From positions 28,944,348-29,008,347 of the forward strand of contig CP137680.1 in the NCBI GenBank assembly GCA_037976565.1: 64,000 nt of DNA. The letters run 5' to 3'. The stretch is from Mesocentrotus franciscanus. Its lineage: Eukaryota; Echinodermata; Echinoidea; Camarodonta; Strongylocentrotidae. Positions 46,501-56,553 of this stretch are shown here, one piece after another; positions within the stretch are counted from its first letter, which is position 1, and each line of letters begins with the position of its first letter. Made by a program: the position numbers and the translations under genes. The notes beneath the pieces are model-generated. The model was not told the origin of the DNA. It searched no databases and saw only the letters and a list, made by a program, of their open reading frames with translations.

Positions 46501-49500
46501 TTTAATCTCTTTGATAAAGGCCTAACATAGCATACAAAATTTTTAATACAAAATTGCAGATATATTATGACAAAAATGTTCCTCTAGTGTCTGCGAACAA
46601 GAAAAAAAAGCGTTGTAAAATGCCATGGATAACAAAAGCAATTCTACAATCGATATACACAAGGAATAAACTGTATAAGGCTTATCTAACGAACTCAACT
46701 ATTCATAACAAAAACAAATATAAATCATACCGAAAAAATTAACTAACATCATTCTAAATTCTCGTAAAATTTACTATTCCGACAACCTTATTAAAGTGAA
46801 ATCAGATATGGGGGATTATTAATGATTTGATTGGAAAGAAAATTAAAAAAATTGCCCAATGATAATTTTACAATAGATGATACAGTTATAAAGTCTGAAG
46901 ATGTAGCCGATACCTTTAATTCCTGTTTTGTAAACATAGGACCTAACGTAATAATAATAACCTAACACTAAACTTAATACACCGAACGAAAATTTTACTA
47001 CATTTCTTCCTGAACCTTCAAATTCATCACTGTTTTTTTAATCCCACTGATCCTAATGAAATAACCGAAATAACAAAAAATCTAAAATTAAGTAAATCAC
47101 AGGGTCACGATAGAATTAGTGCTTTCCTTCTTAAACACGTCATACACTTTATCGCTTGTCCTTTAACTCACATTTTCAATCTATCAGTTAATACCGGGAA
47201 ATGTCCCGAGTCCTTGAAAATTGCTTAGGTAAATCCTGTTTAAAAAAAAGAGAATCCTCACGAAACTAGTAATTACAGGCCTATTTCTGTTCTTCGCAGC
47301 ATATCCAAAATCCTAGAAAAGATTATTTACAATAGGCATTATAAGTTTTTAGATACTTTTCATTTCCTAAATCTAAATCAATATGGTTTTAGAAAAGGAC
47401 ATTCAACTGACCAAGCCTTAGTACAATTTTATGATAAAATAGCGAATGCTATGGCCAATAAAGAACATGTAATAGGAGTATTTATGGATTTATCAAAAGC
47501 TTTGATACACTGGACCACTAAATATTACTGAAAAAAATGTTACTGTTATGGAATTCGTGGAGTTGCACTGTCATGGTTTGAGAGCTATTTATCTAACAGA
47601 AAACAATATGTAATGTATGATGATTTATTGTCTAGTTTCCTGCCTACCAAATGTGGAATTCCTCAAGGATCAATTTTTGGCCCTTTGCTTTTTCTATTAT
47701 ATATTAATGATTTAACCAATACAACACCTTTGTTATCTTTTTTCCTATTTGCTGATGACACGAACATCTGCTGTTCACATCATTATTTAAACACTTTAGT
47801 AAATACACTTAATAATGAGTTACCATAATTATCTCTATGGTTCAATGCAATAAGTTATCCCTTAATATAAATAAAACAAATTTCATGTATTTCAAGCACG
47901 CAAATTCTCATGTCATTGACTTTCGTTACAACATAATTATAGATAATTTCCCTCTCGAAAGAAAGAGAATTACAAAATTTTGGGTGTCATTATCGATGAA
48001 AATCTAAATTGGAATGAACATATACGTCATATCACTACTTCTGTTTTTAGGAATGTTGGTTTATTATAATATAAAATGAAGAAATTAATCCCATGTTATA
48101 CGCTTGTTATGCTTTATAATTCATTGATATTACCGTATATAACATATTGCAATTTAGTATGTGCCACCAATGCCAAAACCAAAATCAACTCTATTTATTG
48201 CAAAAGAAAGGCCTTCGTATATGCACTGGTTCACCACATTTATCTCATATAAGTCCAATATTTTACAAACTGAAAACCCTAACAGTATTCGACATAAATT
48301 CGCTACAAAGTTTACTGATCATGTTTAATTATTAAAATAATATGCTCCCTCTTTCATTTCAAAACTTTTACTCTATAAGCCATTCACTCTTACCCTACCC
48401 GTAATTCCTCAAATTTTCATCTAGTAAACCCGAAATAACTTCTTGCCCATAGATCCATAAGACACCATGGTCCTGACCTATGGAAATCTCTCCCATAATC
48501 TATTAAATCATGTTGCTCCCTCTTTCATTTCAAAACTTTTACACTATGAATAAAGCCATTCACTCTTACCCTACCCGTAATTCCTCAAATTTTCATCTAG
48601 TAAACCCGAAAAAACGTCTTGCCCATAGATCCATAAGACACCATGGTCCTGACCTATGGAAATCTCTCCCAGAATCTATTAAATCATGTTGCTCCCTCTA
48701 CTCATTATCATAATATTCAAGGTAAAATTTCTGTATCAACTCTTCAGTCTTTATCATAATGTCATCTCTTCTTTCATTCGAATCATTATCATCATCGTCA
48801 TCATTATCACCATCATCACTATCATCATCATCTGCATTGTCAATATCACCATCATCAAAATTTGTATTTTCAATTACCTATCCGTTTCTGCTTAATAAAT
48901 GTGTTAATCTATTTCATGAGTTTTGTCTGGGGCTGTCGTATTATCAAGCAATTTGCTTACAATGACAGTCCTTCTTCCGCAAATACTTTTATAATGTTTG
49001 AGGAAATTTAGTATTTATGACAGTTTATCATTTCGTTTTTTGAAAATAACAATTTATATGAATAAATGTATTTGCTTAGATATGATTCATTGTCAGGAAA
49101 ATACTTATTGTACTTTATATTATTATTGTTATCGAAAAACTGTGTACTTACATGAATGCAGAAGTAAATCAAATCAAATCAAATCAAATAAATAAAATAA
49201 GGTTATCATATTCAACGGAAACAACCTTTAATGGAATTAACTTGTAACGAATATTTTATATATTATTTATTAAATATTTAAAGCTTACAACATGCTTTGT
49301 AATAGAACTTCTTTGTAGTAAACTTTTGAGTTATCTTTTTCATATTTGGAGTCTTCGCATCAAAATTCAGTAATCGCGATTAATGTCACTTTAAACCAAG
49401 GAGGTAGAAGAAGCTACCCCCTTGCTTTGAACTAAATAAAATAATTAATTGACCACATTTTAATGGAAAAACGTTGTTTTCATTTCATTATTCATTATTG

Positions 49501-52500
49501 TTTCTATAGACTAATTTATTTTCTTTAATTCTACTTTTCTCCTAATAAGATGCTATTTTTAAGAGAAAACAAGGAACGATTAAATATATCCATGATAATA
49601 AACTTAATTAGCTTCTGATTGTATTCTATGTTGGCCCCAATTTCCTCAAAAGTATCAATATTTAGGTATCATTTTGTTTTTCTTCATGTGAGAAGTATTT
49701 ACATTTGCCAATAGAAGTGGAAACAAAACTAGCCCTCTGCCCGACTTTTAAGAATTTCGTAATCCTAGACTGGGCTGCAGCCAATGGTGTCATCAGATTC
49801 TTATCAGTGGGAACAATTTGAGAGGGTGGGTGTGCGAGGGGCTGCCTCCCCCTCCCCTTCTACGGTATGGACTTTTCAGAGTTGGGTGTTAAAAATAGGC
49901 ATTTTAAAGCATTGTAGAGTAGAACTCAAGCAAAAGCATAATGCTGTATAATTCATAGAAAACACATCGGACACACATTTATCCGGGGGGATGAAGGGTA
50001 ACTTAATCAAATCAAGAGATGAAACCTTTCATGTGTCTGTGAGCAGTCAATAAACTACAAACACACTGAACCAGTAATCAGTGCTTTTCAGCAAAGAATC
50101 AGATCCCAAAACAGTTGGAGTGTCCCCTCTGACCCGAACTTGTTGACGCATTTAGGTACGCCCCTTCCCATTGGATACGCCATCTGATAAGATCACTTAC
50201 GATGATTAAGATGATAACCCATGCAATGGTTTGTAAGGCCATAAGAACCGTGATTGCCACCATGTAAGGAATCAACATCTTCCTGTTGTTCTGCAAAAAC
50301 AAAAGATAGAAATAGACATCCATCAACCAAAAATATTGAACTATCATCTGAGGAATTAATAAAATCAACTAAATCCTTTTCAGATTTGATAAATTATAAC
50401 AAATGCAATTAAGTGGATGCTGTTTACGAAAAACAATCCGAGATTGTCAATTGCAAACAAAGGTATGATATATATGAATGATGTATTAGCCCAGCAAGTT
50501 TCAACTTTTTGTTAGTCACGTCACCCTTTTAAGAAATAAAGAGTTTCGCGTCACCCCAATCCCAAATTCACCACAGCATATTCATTTTGCACCATTCCGA
50601 CTCTCGTCAAGTTCCAGTATTGTAGTCACTGGCGTACTGGTGGGGGGGCTAGCCCCAAATAAAATTCAACCATGACTTATTTTCAATTCCATACAAGTGA
50701 TTTATAAATGTTCGTGATATCACATGATTTTCAAAAAAATGCGCGTTTCTCCATTTCTGTTGCAAACTGAAACATTCCCAAATAGCCAGGAAGAACTATG
50801 TTTTTATAGTCACTAATGGGCCTTAGTGGCCACTAACAGTAGATAACCGTATATCCAGTTTAGCGAAAAGTCTGGATACCCGTATGTCCGGCCTAGAGAA
50901 TAGCTTAGAGAAGATCGCGGCAGCTGTAGGCGGTACGCGGGGGAATGCGCAGTCGCCTGCGCCCAGAGTTTGTTTTGGATGTGGCGAGGAGGGTCATTTC
51001 CGGAGGGAATGTTCCACAGGCGCGGATCCAGGGGGCAGGCCTTGCCCCCCGCAAAGAAAAAGAGAGAGAGAAGGAAAAGAAGGAAAGGGAAAGAGAGAAA
51101 GGGAAAGAAAGAAGAGGAGAAGAACAGGGGGAAAGAAGGAGATAGGGGCGAAAGGGCCTTGCCTCCAAGGCTGTTGCCCACCCCCATCAAAAATAAGAGA
51201 GAAGGAAGGAAAGGGAAAGAAAAAGGGGAAAGAGGAGAGCTAAAAGGGAGAACAAAAAAGAGGAAGCAGAAAAGAAAAGGGTGAAAAGAAGGGGAGATCA
51301 GTTGCGATTAATCCTGCCAACATGTGGATCGGGGGGGGGGGCGAAAGGCCCTTGCCTCCCTGCACCCCACGCCAATTAGTGTCCTGCCAGTGTCACAAAT
51401 AAGGTATCAAAATAAGCTCATCTGACCGTATAAACGCCTAAAACCCTTGAGCTTCCGGGGGCTCCGCCCATTAGACCCCGCGCCAAGTAGTGACCTGCCA
51501 GTGTCCCAAATAAGGTGTCAAAATATGCTCATCTGACCGTAATAAAATGCCTGAAACCCTGAAATTCCGGTGGCTCTGCCCCCTCGACCCCACCAGGGGC
51601 CTCAAGGCGGGCCCCTGAATGCTTATCTGACCGTTATAAAAATGTAATGCCTGAAACCCCTGAGCTTCTGGGGCTCCGCCCTGGACCCCACGCCAATTAG
51701 TGTCCTGCCAGTGTCACAAATAGGTATCAAAATATGCTCATCTGACCGTAATTAAATGCCTAAAACCCTGAGCTTCCAGGGGCTCTGCCCTCTGGACCCA
51801 ACCTACGGCCCTAAAACGGGCCCCTAGATGCTCATCTGACGGTAATTTAATGCCTAAAACCCCTGGACCTAACCACGGGCCCTAAGGCGGGCCCCTGGAT
51901 ACTCATCTGACCGTTATTCAATGCCTAATACCCTTGAGCTTCCGGGGGCTCCGCCCCCTGGACCTTACGCCAATTAGTGACCTGCCAGTGTCACAAATAA
52001 GGTATCAAAATATGCTCATCTGACCGTAATTAAATGCCTAAAACCCCTGAGCTTCCGGGAGCTCTGCCCCTCGACCCCACCAGGGGCCTCAAGGCGGGCC
52101 CCTGAATGCTTATCTGACCGTTATAAAAATGTAATGCCTGAAACCCCTGAGCTTCTGGGGGCTCCGCCCCCTGGACCCCACGCCAATTAGTGTCCTGCCA
52201 GTGTCACAAATAAGGTATCAAAATATGCTCATCTGACCGTATAAACGCCTTAAACCCTGAGCTTCTGGGGGCTCCGCCCCCTGGACCCCAATTAGTGACC
52301 TGCCAGTGTCACAAATAGGTTATCAAAATATGCTCATCTGACCGTAATTAAATGCCTAAAACCCCTGAAATTCCGGTGGCTCTGCCCTCTGGACCCCACC
52401 TACGGCCTAAAACGGGCCCCTAGATGCTCATCTGACGGTAATTTAATGCCTAAAACCCCTGAACTTCCGGTGGCTCTGCCCCCCTGGACCTAACCAAGGG

Positions 52501-55500
52501 CCCTAAGGCGGGCCCCTGGATACTCATCTGACCGTTATTCAATAAAACCCTTGAGCTTCCGGGGCTCCGCCCCTAGAACTCACGCCAATTAGTGACCTGC
52601 CAGTGTCGCAAATAAGGTATCAAAATATGCTCATCTGACCGTAATTAAACGCCTAAAACCCTGAACTTCCAGGGCTCTGCCCTCTGGACCCCACCTACGG
52701 CCCTAAAACGGGCCCCTAGATGCCCATCTGACGGTAATTTAATGCCTAAAACCCTGAACTTCCGGTGGCTCTGCCCCTGGACCTAACCAAGGGCCTAAGG
52801 CGGGCCCCTGGATACTCATCTGACCGTTATTCAATGCCTAAAACCCCTGAGCTTCCTGGGCTCCGCCCCTAGAACTTACGCCAATTAGTGACCTGCCAGT
52901 GTCGCAAATAAGGTATCAAAATATGCTCATCTCACCGTAATTAAACGCCTAAAACCAGGTGCAGATCTGGGGTTTTAACCCCCGCCAAAAAAAGAAAAGA
53001 ATGCACACTGGAGAGAAAAGTTTCAAGTGCAAATATTGAGAGAAGATATTCAACTCATTTGGTAACTTAACCAAACACAATCATGATAACTCTGGATATA
53101 ACTATGTATTAAACTGTTACTTGATTTATAAAGACGATATCATGCACTGCTTTTTATGGTCTCCATTGTGTTAGTAGATGCCAGGAAAACATCACTCACG
53201 GGCCGGGGGGTTCAAAATAGCCACACAAAAAAATCGCCTCGCCGCTTCACGGGTCGTGGACGATGCTCCGCATCGTCATTGGATCAAACTGTTTAAACTG
53301 TTATTTGATTTAAAAAGAAGTTATCATGCACTGCTTTTTAAGGTCTCCATATGTGTTAGTAGATGCCAGGAAAACATAACTTACGGGGGTTCAAAATAGC
53401 ACCCCAAAAATCGCCTCGATCGCCGCTTCGCGGCTCGTGGACGATGCTCTGCATCGTCATTGGGTCAAACTGTTTAAACTGTTACTTGATTAAAAAAAAA
53501 GTTATCATGCACTGCTTTTATGGTCACCATTGTGTTAGTAGATGCCAGGAAAACATAACTTACGGGGGTTCAAAATAGCACCAAAAAAATCGCCTCGCCG
53601 CTTTGCGGCTCGTGGACGATGCTCTGCATCGTCATTGGGTCAAACTGTTTAAACTGTTACTTGATTTTAAAAGACGTTATCATGCACTGCTTTTTATAGT
53701 CTCCATTGTGTTAGTAGATGCCAGGAAAACATCACTTACGGGCCGGGGCGTTCAAAAGAGCAAAACAAAAACAAACAAAAAATCGCCTCGCCGCTACGCG
53801 GCTCGTGGACGATGCTCCGCATCGTCATTGGGTCAACCCCCCTTAGCAAAAACCTAGATCCGCCCCTGAAAACCCTGAGCTTCCAGGGTCTCTGCCCCTG
53901 GACCCAACCAATGGCCCTAAGTCAGGCCCCTGGATACTCATCTGAAACACCTAAAACCCTGAACTTCCGGGGACTCCGCCCCTTGATCGACCCCTGCCGG
54001 GGCTTTACCCCTAGACCCCACGCCAATTTATACTAGGCTACGCTCTACCTGGTCGTAAATACTTTAGGCCCCCTACCCACTTTGAAAAACGTTCAGCGGG
54101 CCGGGGCCTGCATGTAAGAGTGGGTGATGCGGATTTTTGTCTGCCAGCCCCCAAAAAAAAAACTTTTTTGCTCATTACGCCACTGATTGTAGTGGCATAC
54201 TTGTTCCTAAATTTTGGGGCGAGCGCGCGTAGCGAGCAAGAAAAAAAGAGTTTTACCATTTCCAAATGGTTAAAACAAAAAAATTTAATCAACACTCTGG
54301 AAAAGATATACTCTAGAAAAGTATTGTAGGCGGATAGCCTCGATGCCGAATGTACATGAATTAAAAAAAAAATCATATATTCCATTATGACCTCGATACG
54401 CGAATATGAGGATATTCGGGCATCTCGTTATATACTCTAGCAGTTTCTGGAATTCGTATGTCACGAAATCAACTTTATTACAAAATAATTATTTGATTTA
54501 CCTAAATATCTCTCGCGGCATCCCTAGATAAGTTTTGCAGCACCCCAGGGTGCCACGGCAAACCGGTTGAGAAACGTTGTATTATGCAAACGATTTTGAC
54601 GAAATACGCATTGTCATTTTTATCCCATATTTGACTTGAGTTCCCGAATGGGACAGTGAATTAAAAACTGAATATCAAAAGACAAACACTGTCTTCACTG
54701 AAGTCATGTAATAATCTGGATGATCCTTCCCCCAAACCTAAACATTTGATTGGTGTCATTTTTGTGTATCTATCAACACACTATAATCTTTATTTTTATG
54801 GCCACATTATATTGCATGGTCGTATTTATCCAGTATTAGTTCTGATATTCCCGAGGGCTCAGTTTAAGCCGATTAACTTCACTTGGTTGGAGAGTGGCAA
54901 ATGTAGATTGGTGCTTGCCAAAGGACACTACTGTCACGACAGTTCCTTATTACTTGTCTAATAATCTATCTTTGCCTCTCCCTCTCTGTCTCATCCACAA
55001 TGTCTATCTAAACATGGATGTTAGGTCTATATGCTCTAACACTCTCCCTCCCCTCCTTCCCCCTTTACTCTCTATCTTCTCTTTATCTCTCTCTCCACCT
55101 CTCTCATTGTCAATGTAACTTGTCTCTCGGACCTACCTGTGACACGCCATCTAAGAGAACAAGGGATGCGATGAGAAGAAAAGCGTCGACGGCAATACGA
55201 ATAATGTATACTGCATAGTACCAATCAGCACCCGGTTCTTTAAAGAATTATCACAAAATCGTAAGAATTAGTTATTACAAGTTATCTCATTTCCTTTATA
55301 TGGTTCATGTTTCATCTGAAAATCCCTGGTATCCATCCAAACTTTCATTAGATTAATATAACATTGTGGCAACGTTATCTTCAACAGTCCAAGGATTTAG
55401 TCACATGAAACATAAATTTCCCTCCTAAGAAAATAAGTAAGAAGAAATACGACAATCATTAGCATGAGGAAGGTCCATCTTTACCCCTTTTGAGACAGCA

Positions 55501-56553
55501 ATATGTCAAGGGCTAGCTTGATCATTTGTTCTTTTTCAAATTGGCCTTAAACAAATTATTGTGTTGCTACACTGTTTTTATAAATGTCATTTTTATCCTT
55601 AAAAACAATACGTATATACATGTGTATTTATGAGCTATGTCAAATTTTTTTAACAGTGGTTTTGAACCTTCAAGGTGTTTGTCAATTTGAGGATCTTTAA
55701 GACTTATGTTTCCTTCTTTTAAGTTCCTAGCGTCAAACACAAAGTGATCATGCAACAAAAAGGGGCACAATGTGTGCAACAAAAATCCTTTCCTTTCATG
55801 CACCTAGTGTATCTAATGTGGCTCTTAATCAAAACTTACTACGAAACCGTGAAGATGGAATGCTTGTCTCGAATGGGTTAAATCTTAAGGAAAGTGAATA
55901 AGATGTATCTATGGTATAAATTATCCAAACAGGGACATCCTTGTAGACCGACATCCCTGGAGACAGACAGCTTACGGAGCGATATCGACGGCCTAGAAGA
56001 CCCTTGGAAGAGTTGTCAAAAGGTCCACGAGACCGAAATATCAATCTCGTAGGCTATCGGTTTCGTGACCACTATTGTATAAAGACTACCATTACTGAAT
56101 TCGACTGAAAACTGCAAAATATATTATCATTTTGCTGGGTGCTATGCCCAATCAAGACAGATCTCACATGTTATCGAACTCGGTGGGATATCTTATTTTC
56201 TTTTCACTTTCTCTCCCTCTTCCTATCGCACACTGTTTCAAGTAGCTTAAAAGTGCAAATTTTAACTTCAATCAGATACGTGCCCCTTTTTCTTTCTAGT
56301 AAGTGCCCCTGCTCCTTCCTCATAAGTTTCTCTTTTTCACCTCTTATAGGTGCCCGTATTAAAATCTGAAGGGGACCCTTTTTAATTTGACAAGTGCCCT
56401 TTTTCCATATACTAAATGCCCCGTTCCCCTTCGTATTTGATAAGAGTGAGACAATGAACTGCGTGTATTACCTGTAACATCTAGAGTGTTGGCAGTGGTG
56501 AAAAGCCCAGCCAAGTTGAAGGACGACATCGCTATATAGATGAAGCTGGATAT
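43474..56553 (-). CDS. Gene C: LAPTM-like four-TM protein, exons 2-6 (5' exon outside window)
   Basis: Exons on the minus strand: 56472-56553, 55137-55237, 50201-50290, 46248-46310 and 43474-43551; 137 codons visible. All junctions are GT-AG with the same phases as gene B. Same membrane plan: TM1 end (ISSFIYIAMSSFNLAGLFTT), TM2, TM3 (NNRKMLIPYMVAITVLMALQ), TM4 ([18 protein letters not shown]), then a tail QYQELSEGRGRASGVA. One Asp (LVLLDGVSQ) lies at the end of TM2 where B has Val. The tail keeps YQEL but lacks the YQVL of gene B. In B exon 1 is 9.7 kb upstream of exon 2; by analogy C exon 1 should lie past 64000, and I found no candidate before that. Function inferred from likeness to LAPTM4/5. 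Confidence 0.7.
43670..43697. repeat. (AAT)n microsatellite
   Basis: About nine AAT units in intron 5 of gene C, absent at the matching place in gene B. Confidence 0.95.
44392..44751. mobile_element. TTAA-site MITE, family 1
   Basis: TTAAAGGTATATGCCAGTTTTGG and CCAGAACTGGTCAATATCTTTAA. Present in intron 5 of gene C and absent from the aligned intron of gene B near 18105, so it postdates the duplication or was lost from B. Confidence 0.85.
45362..45491. mobile_element. Short foldback MITE (130 bp)
   Basis: GACTGCT...AGGACTGGCTGTTTTTATACGCTC pairs with GAGCGTATAAAAACAGCCAGTCCT...AGCAGTC; the loop is GC-rich. In intron 5 of gene C. Confidence 0.8.
45734..45807. repeat. Short foldback repeat (74 bp)
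   Basis: CCCGCCTAC..GT.AATAGT.TT.TGGAA pairs with TTCCAGAAGACTATTGAC.GGTAGGCGGG; loop GGATCCCTAGGGCGC. Confidence 0.75.
46248..46310 (-). CDS. Gene C exon 5 (TM4)
   Basis: Acceptor TTTACGAAG, then AAASFGVIVTFVAWLLFTAL plus N; donor AAC|GTAAGT. It is 21 codons. Confidence 0.8.
46556..49198 (+). pseudogene. CR1/Jockey-like LINE in intron 4 of gene C
   Basis: Absent from gene B, whose intron continues from about 19100 to 19150 across the site. Segments: KKRCKMPWITKAILQSIYTR (46600s); KNLKLSKSQGHDRISAFLL-like block near 47080; NQYGFRKGHSTDQAL near 47380; GIFMDLSKAFDTL-like with one frameshift near 47475; CGIPQGSIFGPLLFLLYIND and FLFADDTNI (catalytic FADD intact) near 47655-47765; ILGVIIDENLNWNEHIRHI near 47980; C-terminal HHGPDLWKSLPESIKS near 48640. 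Ends in an (AAATC)n tail at about 49155-49198. Several frameshifts make it inactive. Confidence 0.85.
48332..48700. repeat. ~170-bp tandem duplication inside the LINE
   Basis: ATGCTCCCTCTTTCATTTC... through ...TTAAATCATGTTGCTCCCTC occurs twice in a row (near 48341 and 48510), duplicating the RRSIRHHGPDLWKSL-coding segment. Confidence 0.9.
49200..50200. other. Intron 4 of gene C
   Basis: 49200-49430 and 50100-50200 align with gene B 19130-19470; 49440-50090 is C-specific DNA with no recognised feature. Confidence 0.6.
50201..50290 (-). CDS. Gene C exon 4 (TM3)
   Basis: Acceptor GTTTTTGCAG, then NNRKMLIPYMVAITVLMALQ and TIAWVIILII; donor ATC|GTAAGTG. It is 30 codons, one fewer than in A and B. 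Confidence 0.85.
50829..51016 (+). pseudogene. Gag-like fragment with CCHC zinc knuckle
   Basis: Open frame reads VDNRISSLAKSLDTRMSGLE (helical, coiled-coil-like) and then RVCFGCGEEGHFRRECS, a textbook C-x2-C-x4-H-x4-C knuckle at 50971-51012. Such knuckles bind nucleic acid in retrotransposon Gag proteins. The frame is cut at 51017 by a CAGGCGCGGATCCAGG sequence that looks like a hAT end. Confidence 0.7.
51017..51335. repeat. Purine-rich tract after a hAT-like end
   Basis: Starts CAGGCGCGGATCCAGG (hAT-like), then GGAAAG/GAGAG repeats. The long Lys/Arg/Glu or Ser/Phe open frames on both strands are products of this composition. Confidence 0.7.
51340..52955. repeat. Satellite array, about 15 units
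   Basis: Units average about 100 bases, marked by GCTCATCTGACCGTAATTAA at each repeat. Two unit types alternate: one with ACGCCAATTAGTGACCTGCC and AGTGTCACAAATAAGGTATC, the other with GGGCCC(T)AAGGCGGGCCCCTG. Both carry the palindrome GGGGGCTCCGCCCCC. A few units of the same family are in the element at 23952. Confidence 0.95.
53001..53087 (+). pseudogene. C2H2 zinc-finger remnant
   Basis: MHTGEKSFKCKY, then a TGA stop exactly where the second Cys is expected, then EKIFNSFGNLTKHNHD. HTGEK linker, F-K-C, F and L..H spacing are those of a C2H2 finger. Only one finger is present. Confidence 0.7.
53085..53845. repeat. Four tandem ~180-bp units
   Basis: Each unit has TTATCATGCACTGCTTTT, GTTAGTAGATGCCAGGAAAA, TTCAAAATAGC, ATCGCCTCGCCGCT and GGACGATGCTC(T/C)GCATCGTC. 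The MPGKH... frames are by-products. Inner hairpins include GACGATGC(TCC)GCATCGTC. Confidence 0.95.
54970..55115. repeat. TC-rich tract beside gene C exon 3
   Basis: Pyrimidine-rich microsatellite on the plus strand, ending about 20 bases from the exon 3 donor, as in A and B. Confidence 0.85.
55137..55237 (-). CDS. Gene C exon 3 (TM2)
   Basis: Acceptor TTCTTTAAAG, then split Glu and PGADWYYAVYIIRIAVDAF; donor CAG|GTAGGTC. It is 101 bases. Confidence 0.8.
55275..55435 (-). mobile_element. Tx1-like LINE fragment in intron 2 of gene C
   Basis: Reverse complement of part of 28370-28500 (TTAGGAGGGAAATT, CATGTGACTAAATCCTTGGA, TGTTGAAGATAACGTTGCC). Absent from gene B near 20965. Confidence 0.8.
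55436..56471. other. Intron 2 of gene C, aligned with gene B
   Basis: Matches 20975-21962 with many small differences. No gene. Confidence 0.7.
56472..56553 (-). CDS. Gene C exon 2 (rest of TM1, short loop)
   Basis: Acceptor TTAAATCACAG, then ISSFIYIAMSSFNLAGLFTT; donor ACAG|GTAATA, phase 1. It is 82 bases. Confidence 0.8.

Larger units (their letters stand above)
52956..53868. mobile_element. hAT-like element nested in the satellite
   Basis: Left CAGGTGCAGATCTGG, right CCTAGATCCGCCCCTG; satellite sequence (CCTAAAAC / AAAACCCTGAGCTTCC) flanks both sides. Holds the C2H2 remnant and four ~180-bp tandem units. Confidence 0.7.
50627..54185. mobile_element. 3.56-kb satellite-bearing hAT with perfect 8-bp duplication
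   Basis: ATTGTAGT at 50619-50626 and 54186-54193. Ends CACTGGCGTACTGG and TTACGCCACTG. Homologous at both ends to the inverted 804-bp element at 23952-24755. Contents in order: Gag-like zinc-knuckle fragment, an A/G-rich tract, a long satellite, a nested hAT-like element with a C2H2 remnant and four 180-bp repeats, then the rest of the satellite. No hAT transposase was recognised. Confidence 0.9.
50492..54579. mobile_element. hAT-like element shared with gene B, here split by a nested hAT
   Basis: Left end CAGCAAGTTTCAACTTTTTG, right end GGTTGAGAAACGTTG, flanks TATTAGCC (50484-50491) and TATTATGC (54580-54587). The uninterrupted form is at 19763-20287 in gene B. The extra length is the element at 50627-54185. 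Confidence 0.8.

Noticed and set aside
47613..47828. Intact, active reverse transcriptase
   Set aside because: The FADD box is intact, but frameshifts upstream and downstream break the ORF.
50813..51284. Long Lys/Arg/Glu and Ser/Phe open frames on both strands
   Set aside because: They come from a purine-rich tract; only the zinc-knuckle part upstream of 51017 looks like protein.
51340..52955. CRISPR or coding interpretation of the array
   Set aside because: Tandem satellite bounded by hAT ends; all units are related and no frame is kept.
53178..53857. Repeated MPGKH... frames as a protein family
   Set aside because: They are the same frame in four copies of a 180-bp satellite, with stops and frame changes between units.
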